From Butyricicoccus_A sp964513445 (GTDB taxonomy: Bacteria; Bacillota; Clostridia; Oscillospirales; Butyricicoccaceae), in assembly GCA_964513445.1 (NCBI GenBank), contig CAZEMM010000062.1:1-11696 (forward strand): a stretch of 11,696 bases of DNA. The letters are read 5' to 3'. The position numbers and the translations under genes are program-made. Positions within the stretch are counted from its first letter, which is position 1; the number at the start of each line of letters is the position of its first letter. The notes under the pieces are model-generated. The model had not been told where the DNA came from and did no database searches. It worked only from the letters and a program-made list of their open reading frames with translations. Positions 7,901 to 11,696 of this stretch are shown here, piece after piece.

Positions 7901-8531
7901 GCATGACACAGAGCCGCCGCTGTATCGTGACGGCATGGGCGTACTGCTGGCGGGCGTCGTGACGTCTGTGCGCTTTAAAACAACGAAAAATAATTCTATG
8001 ATGGCCTATGTCGTCGCGGAGGATTTAACCGGCTCGGCGGAGCTTGTCGTGTTTTCCTCTGTGCTGCAGCAGGCGGGCGACTGCCTGAAGGAGGACCGTG
8101 CCGTGTGGATTGCCGGACGCATCGACGCGCGGGAGGACGAGGCGCCGAAAATTTTGCCGTCAGCCATTTATCCGTTGGACGAGCGGTATCTGAAAGCAGC
8201 ACAGAACGCGGTGCAGGGCGCAGGACGCGGTGAGCGCACGCGCATGCGTGAGACGCGGCAAAATCCCGCGCCGCGCGGGGGAAACGGCGTTCAGCCGGGA
8301 CAAAAATGCCGGCGCAGGCTATATCTGCGCATCAGCGGCATGGAGGACGCGCGGCTGGAGCAAATTAAGCCGCTGTTGACGGAATATCGCGGCGATCTGC
8401 CGGTGATTTTGTTCTGTGCGGATACGAAAAAGCAGATGCTCACCCCGAAATCCATGTGGACGCATTATAATTTTACATTACTGGAGAAATTACAGTTTAT
8501 TCTCGGCGCAGAAAATGTTATAATAAAATAG
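4965..8531 (+). CDS. dnaE: DNA polymerase III alpha subunit (DnaE)
   Basis: This is the catalytic C-family DNA polymerase, 1188 residues, typical for DnaE. The PHP domain (about 1-270) begins HLHVHTEFSLLDG and keeps candidate metal ligands H5, H7, D40-H41, E66, D205 and H207, so it may be metal-binding. The polymerase core has GPGRGSAAGS (354-363), the catalytic aspartates of PDIDVDF (D398, D400) and KMDFLG (D548). QMDLF (908-912) fits the internal beta-clamp-binding motif. An OB-fold follows (about 990-1070), then an Arg/Gly-rich linker (about 1080-1118) and a C-terminal domain ending ENVIIK. The 4-base ATGA overlap with whiA suggests coupled translation; AGGAGG (4952-4957) is 7 bases before ATG. 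Firmicutes usually also have PolC for bulk synthesis, which is not in this window. Confidence 0.97.
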   Translation: MSFAHLHVHTEFSLLDGACRIGNMMERVKEIGQEAIAITDHGVMYGVVDFYRAAKAAGIKPIIGCEVYVARRTRHDKVHGQDSNPYHLVLLCENETGYRNLIHMVSLSFSEGFYNKPRVDMELLRAHHEGLIALSACLAGAVPSLLLQQNYERAKQTALEYRDIFGADNYFLELQDHGLPEQRDISRGILRIAQETGIPLVVTNDAHYTRREDAKLQDVLMCIQMGKTIDDADRMRFETEEFYLKSEAEMAALFPDHPEAVENTAKIAERCNMDFTFGEYHLPSYDVPDGYTAKEYLHKLCMEGFDQRYDPHDGEKRARLQYELDMIERMGFVDYFLIVWDFIHYAKMHDIPVGPGRGSAAGSMVAYCLDITTVDPIQYSLYFERFLNPERVSMPDIDVDFCYVRRPEVIAYVTEKYGADHVAQIVTFGTMAARAAIRDVGRALNIPYSDVDSVAKLVPNELHITLDKALAASQQLRDMYENNQTVHRLIDTARALEGMPRHASTHAAGVVITNEPVDHYVPLAANDGNMVTQFIMTTLEELGLLKMDFLGLRNLTVLSDAEKMVRRCAPDFRLADISMDDDATYAMLAQGKTAGVFQLESAGITNVVTGLKPHSIEDITAVVALYRPGPMQSIPRYIACKHDPSQVQYKHPLLKDILDVTYGCMVYQEQVMEVFRVLAGYSLGKADMVRRAMSKKKMKELAKERTNFIYGNKELGIDGAVGRGVDEKTAESIFDEIMDFANYAFNKAHAVCYAVVSYQTAYMKCHYPQEYMAALLTSVLDSSGKVSEYIGACRSMGLRVLPPDVNQSCEGFTVVDDGIRFGLAAIRNVGRSVLKALEQVREADGPFQSFEDFCERMYDHDLNRRAVEGIIKAGAFDSMGYRRSQLLQVYEGVLGDIANNRRRNLEGQMDLFGMGGEAHSRIAVRMPDIPELPVRELLSMEKETTGLYLSGHPMDDYRALVERAGCASIRQIEDDLSGEHDTEPPLYRDGMGVLLAGVVTSVRFKTTKNNSMMAYVVAEDLTGSAELVVFSSVLQQAGDCLKEDRAVWIAGRIDAREDEAPKILPSAIYPLDERYLKAAQNAVQGAGRGERTRMRETRQNPAPRGGNGVQPGQKCRRRLYLRISGMEDARLEQIKPLLTEYRGDLPVILFCADTKKQMLTPKSMWTHYNFTLLEKLQFILGAENVIIK
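8496..8524 (+). promoter_or_regulatory. Probable pfkA promoter inside the 3' end of dnaE
   Basis: A perfect TATAAT (8519-8524) preceded by TG (8516-8517) forms an extended -10. A weak -35-like TTTATT (8496-8501) lies 17 bases upstream. Transcription would start near 8531, at the dnaE stop codon. The extended -10 is the main evidence. Confidence 0.5.
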
Positions 8532-8539
8532 AATGTATT

Positions 8540-8642
8540 AAAGGGCGGAGAACGCTGCCGCTCCTTTGGGCAAGGCTGTGACAGAATAAGAAAAAGGCTT
8601 TGTGCGGTTTTGGCGCAAAGACATTCCAATTTTGATTTGGAG
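8540..8642 (+). promoter_or_regulatory. Hairpin-rich leader of pfkA with a possible SD-masking stem
   Basis: Three consecutive stem-loops lie between dnaE and pfkA. The first pairs AAAGG-GCGG (8540-8548) with CCGC-T-CCTTT (8558-8567), with one bulged base. The second pairs CTTTGTGC (8598-8605) with GCGCAAAG (8613-8620), with one G-U pair. The third pairs TTCCAA (8624-8629) with TTGGAG (8637-8642), covering part of the pfkA Shine-Dalgarno GGAGGG (8639-8644). None is followed at once by a T-run, so they do not look like simple terminators. I recognise no known riboswitch. Confidence 0.4.
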
Positions 8643-8650
8643 GGACAGAA

Positions 8651-9625
8651 ATGGATAAACAGATCAAGCGAGTTGGCATCCTCACCAGCGGCGGCGATGC
8701 GCCGGGCATGAACGCGGTCATCCGCGCCGTCGTACGAACCTCTTCGTCCTATGGCATCTCTTGCCTCGGCATTCGCCGTGGTTACAGCGGCCTGATCAAC
8801 GGCGATATCGTTGAGCTGGGCGCGAGAAGCGTGGACGGCATTATCTCAAAGGGCGGCACGATGCTTTATACAGCGCGTTGTCTGGAAATGCTCACCGACG
8901 AGGGCCTGACACAGGCGGCAGACAATGCGCATTATATGGGGCTGGACGGCCTGGTTGTCTGCGGCGGCGATGGCAGCTTCCGCGGCGCGCAGGCGCTCTC
9001 GCGCAAGGGCGTTCCGGCCATCGGCGTTCCGGGCACAATTGACAACGATATTGTGTGCTCGGATTATACCATCGGCTTTGACTCCGCCTGCAATACGGCG
9101 ATTCAGGCGATTGATAAGCTGCGCGATACGATGCAGTCGCATGAGCGCTGCTCAGTCGTAGAGGTTATGGGGCGGCGTGCTGGTCATCTGGCGCTGGACG
9201 TCGGTATTGCCTGCGGCGCAACGGCAATTTTGCTGCCGGAGCGTGAGATCGACTTTGAAAAATCCATTGTTGAGCGCATGCGTGCAAACCGCATCCGTGG
9301 CAGGAAGCATCATATCATTATCGTCGCAGAGGGTGTCGGCAATGCGCAGGATGTTGCTGAACGCATTCATACCGCGACCGGCATTGACGCGCGCGTCACC
9401 ATTTTGGGACATATACAGCGCGGCGGTTCCCCAACGGTACGAGATCGCGTTATGGCGACGCGCATGGGCTATCATGCCGTCAAGATTCTGATGGAGGGTG
9501 CGTCCAATCGAGTCGTCTGCTCGCACAACAATGAGATCACGGATTACGATATCGAGGAGGGCCTGTCCATGACAAAGGAGTTCGATCAGAATCTGTTTGA
9601 GATTTCGCAGAAGACCTCTATCTAA
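8651..9625 (+). CDS. pfkA: ATP-dependent 6-phosphofructokinase
   Basis: PfkA phosphorylates fructose 6-phosphate to fructose 1,6-bisphosphate in the cytoplasm, the committed step of glycolysis. The 324-residue length matches the bacterial tetrameric enzyme. Visible motifs are the nucleotide loop TSGGDAPGMN (12-21), GGDGS (105-109), PGTIDND (127-133, catalytic base D131), EVMGRRAGH (171-179), AEG (226-228) and GHIQRGGSP (253-261). The Gly in GGDGS (G108) marks an ATP-using rather than pyrophosphate-using enzyme, which has Asp there. The segment GGTMLYTAR (68-76) differs slightly from the common GGT-x-LG-S/T-AR form, with Tyr73 for Gly. GGAGGG (8639-8644) lies 6 bases before ATG. It follows dnaE by about 120 bases and probably has its own promoter. 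Confidence 0.96.
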   Translation: MDKQIKRVGILTSGGDAPGMNAVIRAVVRTSSSYGISCLGIRRGYSGLINGDIVELGARSVDGIISKGGTMLYTARCLEMLTDEGLTQAADNAHYMGLDGLVVCGGDGSFRGAQALSRKGVPAIGVPGTIDNDIVCSDYTIGFDSACNTAIQAIDKLRDTMQSHERCSVVEVMGRRAGHLALDVGIACGATAILLPEREIDFEKSIVERMRANRIRGRKHHIIIVAEGVGNAQDVAERIHTATGIDARVTILGHIQRGGSPTVRDRVMATRMGYHAVKILMEGASNRVVCSHNNEITDYDIEEGLSMTKEFDQNLFEISQKTSI

Positions 9626-9644
9626 AAGAATAGAAAATAGAAAG

Positions 9645-9677
9645 AAAAGAGGGACGGAACGCTTCCGTCTCTCTTTT
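9645..9677 (+). terminator. Terminator hairpin after pfkA
   Basis: AAAAGAGGGACGGA (9645-9658) pairs with TCCGTCTCTCTTTT (9664-9677) over 14 positions with one G-U pair and a very short loop. The 3' arm ends in a T-rich stretch, as in many Firmicutes terminators where A and T tracts are part of the stem. The next base begins the Shine-Dalgarno AGGAG (9678-9682) of the following gene, so some read-through or processing is likely. Confidence 0.75.
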
Positions 9678-9688
9678 AGGAGTATGAG

Positions 9689-10423
9689 ATGAGCAAATCG
9701 GTTGTTATCACGGGTGTGACACGCGGCATTGGACGCGCGTGCGCGCTGGAGTTTGCAGGGATGGGCTGGAATGTTGCGGGGTGCTACCGGAAGGCGCAGC
9801 GGGAAGCGCGCGCGCTGGAGCAGGAGCTGACCGCGCTGGGCGTCGGATGCCGTCTTGTACAGGCGGATGTCACGGACACCGCTGCGGTTCGCCGTATGCT
9901 GCTGCTCGCCCAGTCGGATTTCGGCGCGCCAGATGCGCTGGTGTGCGGTGCGGGTATTGCCCAGCAACGTCTGTTTTGCGATATTGAAGAGGACGAGTGG
10001 AACCACATGTTCGATGTCAATGTCGGCGGCATGTATCGTGTCATCCGTGCGGCGCTGCCAGAGATGCTTGCGCGGCAGCATGGAAGTATCGTCACGCTCG
10101 CGTCGATCTGGGGGGAAACGGGAGGCTCGTGCGAGGTGCATTATTCCGCGTCCAAGGCGGCGGTCATCGGCATGACCAAGGCACTGGCCAAGGAGCTTGG
10201 TCTGTCCGGTATTCGAGTGAACTGCGTTTCGCCCGGCGTTATTGACACCGATATGAACCGCATACATGATGCGGATACAATGACACGGCTTGCGGAGGAG
10301 ACACCGCTGGGGCGCATCGGATCGCCCGAGGAAGTCGCGCGTGCGGTCTATTGGCTGGCATCCGAACAGGCTTCGTTTGTCACCGGACAGGTGCTCGGCG
10401 TCAGCGGTGGCTTTGTGATATAA
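9689..10423 (+). CDS. SDR oxidoreductase, probable EF-P 5-aminopentanone reductase (YmfI-type)
   Basis: The 244-residue protein is a classical short-chain dehydrogenase/reductase. It has the Rossmann nucleotide loop TGVTRGIG (8-15), catalytic N111, S139, Y152 and K156 (YSASK), and SPGVIDTDM (181-189). The structural NNAG motif reads C86-G-A-G instead. The block SIWGETGGSCEVHYSASK (139-156) resembles Bacillus YmfI, which reduces the 5-aminopentanone group on elongation factor P; general FabG enzymes usually differ here. FabG (3-oxoacyl-ACP reductase) is the main alternative. AGGAG (9678-9682) is 6 bases before ATG. The gene follows the pfkA terminator hairpin directly and I see no good promoter between them, so expression may depend on read-through. 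SDR membership is certain; the YmfI assignment is inference. Confidence 0.85.
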   Translation: MSKSVVITGVTRGIGRACALEFAGMGWNVAGCYRKAQREARALEQELTALGVGCRLVQADVTDTAAVRRMLLLAQSDFGAPDALVCGAGIAQQRLFCDIEEDEWNHMFDVNVGGMYRVIRAALPEMLARQHGSIVTLASIWGETGGSCEVHYSASKAAVIGMTKALAKELGLSGIRVNCVSPGVIDTDMNRIHDADTMTRLAEETPLGRIGSPEEVARAVYWLASEQASFVTGQVLGVSGGFVI

Positions 10424-10431
10424 ATAAGCGC

Positions 10432-10479
10432 AAAAGAAAGCGTCAGGAACAGTGATATGCTCCTGACGTATTTTGTGTT
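10432..10479. terminator. Bidirectional terminator between the SDR gene and metA
   Basis: CGTCAGGA (10441-10448) and TCCTGACG (10461-10468) form a perfect 8-base-pair stem with a 12-base loop. On the plus strand a T-rich tract follows (10469-10481). On the minus strand the A-rich AAAAGAAAG (10432-10440) gives a T-rich tract. It sits between two convergent genes and can end both; the plus T-tract touches the metA stop codon. Confidence 0.85.
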
Positions 10480-11397
10480 TTAACCAAGATTTTTCAGCTC
10501 GAACGGTGTGGACTGGTAGACATAATAGTTGAGCCAGTTGGTGAACAGCAGTGTGGAGTGCGACCGCCATGACAGACGCGGTTCGTTGTGCGGATCATTG
10601 CCGTCAAAGTAGTTTTCCGGCACATCCGGGTTCAGTCCTTTATGCACATCGCGAAAGTATTCCTTTGCAAGTGTGTCCTTATCGTATTCGCTGTGTCCCG
10701 TGACGAACAGCTGGCGGCCATTTTTTGCGGTGATGATGTATGGGCCGGCCTCGTATGATTCCGCAAGCATGGTCAGATTCGGATTTTGCAGAATCTCCTC
10801 ACTATATACTGTCGTATAACGCGAGTGCGGCGCCTTGAACACGTCGTCAAAGCCACGCAGCAGGCTTTCATTGGAACGCATGATGTGGTGCTTGTAAACG
10901 CCGGACAGCTTTTTCTCCAACAAATGCTTTTGTATGCCGTAATGATAGTATAAACCGGCCTGTGCGCCCCAGCAGATGTGCATGGTTGAGTGCACATGCG
11001 TTTTGGTCCATTCCATAATTTCCGCAAGCTCAGGCCAGTAATCAACATCCTCGAATTCCATCTTTTCGACTGGTGCGCCGGTAATGATGAAGCCATCGTA
11101 ATATTCATCGCGAATGTCGTCAAACGTCTGATAGAACTTGAGCAGATGATCCTCCGGCGTGTTGGTAGATTTGTGCGTCGCGGTTTGAATCAGCGTGATC
11201 TCAATCTGAATCGGCGTGTTGGACAGGCAGCGCAGGATCTGCGTCTCTGTGACGATCTTTGTCGGCATCAGATTGAGCATGGCAATGCGCAGTGGACGAA
11301 TGTGCTGTGTCGTTGCACGATGATGCGTCATGACAAAGATGTTCTCGCTTTCCAGAATCGCGCAGGCTGGCAGACTGTTTTCTATAATGATAGGCAC
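10480..11397 (-). CDS. metA: Homoserine O-acetyltransferase (MetA family)
   Basis: MetA-family enzymes activate homoserine by O-acylation at the start of methionine synthesis in the cytoplasm. The 305 residues equal the family's usual length. The catalytic Cys is C142 in HICWGAQAG (140-148), and H235 and E237 lie in GHSEYD (234-239). E111 (GAPVEKMEF, 107-115) is the residue that in Bacillus cereus MetA selects acetyl-CoA, where succinyl-CoA users have Gly, so the product should be O-acetylhomoserine despite the family's succinyltransferase name. The start is GTG 11397, because AAGGAGG (11412-11406) is 8 bases upstream and the family N-terminus (M/V)PI.IE.SLPA begins here; the frame stays open 34 codons further upstream across the predicted transcription start. 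It has its own promoter and is convergent with the SDR gene. Confidence 0.96.
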   Translation of the reverse strand: MPIIIENSLPACAILESENIFVMTHHRATTQHIRPLRIAMLNLMPTKIVTETQILRCLSNTPIQIEITLIQTATHKSTNTPEDHLLKFYQTFDDIRDEYYDGFIITGAPVEKMEFEDVDYWPELAEIMEWTKTHVHSTMHICWGAQAGLYYHYGIQKHLLEKKLSGVYKHHIMRSNESLLRGFDDVFKAPHSRYTTVYSEEILQNPNLTMLAESYEAGPYIITAKNGRQLFVTGHSEYDKDTLAKEYFRDVHKGLNPDVPENYFDGNDPHNEPRLSWRSHSTLLFTNWLNYYVYQSTPFELKNLG

Positions 11398-11416
11398 AAC
11401 AAACGCCTCCTTCTCT

Positions 11417-11459
11417 ATTACATAATTATGGTTAGTAATTCTTACAGTCAGTAAGGAAT
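11417..11459 (-). promoter_or_regulatory. Dyad symmetries in the metA leader
   Basis: The metA leader is only about 84 bases. It contains CTTAC/GTAAG arms (11441-11445 and 11451-11455), extendable by three pairs past one bulge to 11438-11459. An overlapping ATTAC/GTAAT pair (11417-11421 and 11435-11439) flanks the palindrome ATAATTAT (11422-11429). The two stems share bases and would exclude each other. The leader is too short for a SAM riboswitch or a T-box. It could be an operator or a simple translational switch; this is inference. Confidence 0.35.
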
Positions 11460-11487
11460 CCCATCTCGTTTTTTTAGTTTGCACATT

Positions 11488-11516
11488 ATTATAGCACAAG
11501 CAGACGCAGAGGTCAA
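11488..11516 (-). promoter_or_regulatory. Promoter of metA
   Basis: On the minus strand a -35 TTGACC (11516-11511) and a perfect -10 TATAAT (11493-11488) are 17 bases apart, with TG one base upstream of the -10 (extended -10). Transcription would start near 11481. Confidence 0.8.
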
Positions 11517-11543
11517 AAGTAATGAAAAATAGGGATATTTTCC

Positions 11544-11572
11544 TTGACAGGATAAAAATGTCGTGGTATCAT
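11544..11572 (+). promoter_or_regulatory. Strong plus-strand promoter 1 (tandem pair)
   Basis: A perfect -35 TTGACA (11544-11549) and a -10 TATCAT (11567-11572) are 17 bases apart. It points rightward out of the window, back to back with the metA promoter 28 bases away. No convincing coding sequence follows before the window end. Confidence 0.7.
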
Positions 11573-11670
11573 AAAAAAGCACTCGTGAGAGAAGGCAGAA
11601 AGTAAAGCATCCAAACGAGTTGTTGTCCATATCATCGGCACAAAAAATGAAAAAAGGGCGAAAAAAGTTC

Positions 11671-11696
11671 TTGACAAAGCAAAGAGTCGATGATAT
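11671..11696 (+). promoter_or_regulatory. Strong plus-strand promoter 2, cut by the window end
   Basis: A perfect -35 TTGACA (11671-11676) is followed after 17 bases by TAT at 11694-11696, the first half of a -10, with TG at 11691-11692 in the extended -10 position. A-tracts (11642-11666) upstream resemble an UP element. The downstream gene is outside the window. Confidence 0.65.

Noticed and set aside
9597..9624. TTGAGA...TATCTA as a promoter for the SDR gene
   Set aside because: The -10 matches only half of the consensus and the transcript would pass straight into the pfkA terminator hairpin.
9152..10570. 472-codon open frame on the minus strand across pfkA, the SDR gene and the metA 3' end
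   Set aside because: It runs antisense through two well-supported genes, a terminator and the end of metA, and has no family signature.
11427..11459. Possible 10-codon leader peptide in the metA leader (minus strand, ATG near 11466)
   Set aside because: There is no Shine-Dalgarno before it, no run of Met or regulatory codons, and no terminator after it, so attenuation is not supported.
11398..11499. N-terminal extension of MetA to an ATG at 11499
   Set aside because: The extension crosses the metA promoter -10. The GTG at 11397 has an ideal SD and gives exactly the family length and catalytic numbering.
1..11696. Mobile elements, CRISPR arrays, tRNA genes, phage or defence genes
   Set aside because: I found no transposase or integrase motifs, no spaced direct repeats and no cloverleaf-like sequence. 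Nearly all DNA is accounted for by core housekeeping genes.

Overview
This window looks like ordinary chromosomal DNA from a GC-rich, low-complexity-free member of the Clostridia. The gene order murB-rapZ-yvcK-whiA-dnaE-pfkA, the strong Shine-Dalgarno sites (GGAGG type), the type II MurB and the acetyl-type MetA all point to Firmicutes. The high third-position GC and the gene order fit an Oscillospirales/Ruminococcaceae-like gut anaerobe; that placement is inference and I do not name a genus.

Layout. The left edge (1-130) holds an intrinsic terminator on the minus strand. It ends a minus-strand metallophosphoesterase gene (131-841) whose metal-ligand motifs are degenerate. A divergent promoter region (842-1129) separates this from a plus-strand operon: murB (1130-2035), rapZ (2070-2930), yvcK (2940-4049), whiA (4063-4968, GTG start) and dnaE (4965-8531, 4-base overlap with whiA). 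A likely internal promoter at the 3' end of dnaE and a hairpin-rich leader of about 120 bases precede pfkA (8651-9625). A strong hairpin terminator follows pfkA, and an SDR oxidoreductase gene (9689-10423) begins directly after it. The SDR carries the signature of the EF-P 5-aminopentanone reductase (YmfI) type. A bidirectional terminator separates it from convergent metA (10480-11397, minus, GTG start). The right edge (11398-11696) contains the metA leader and promoter, then two strong tandem plus-strand promoters. The second is cut off by the window end and drives an unseen gene, possibly an rRNA or tRNA operon.

How the genes fit together. The central operon joins cell-wall precursor synthesis (MurB), UDP-GlcNAc/amino-sugar and central-carbon control (RapZ, YvcK), a division/segregation-linked DNA-binding protein (WhiA), the replicative polymerase (DnaE) and the committed step of glycolysis (PfkA). 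This is a conserved Firmicutes neighbourhood. MetA makes O-acetylhomoserine for methionine synthesis.

I see no mobile element, CRISPR array, phage gene, tRNA or rRNA inside the window, and no clear new system. The points most worth a second look are the degenerate phosphoesterase active site, the SDR gene placed against a terminator, the pfkA leader that may mask its ribosome-binding site, and the tandem promoters at the right edge.
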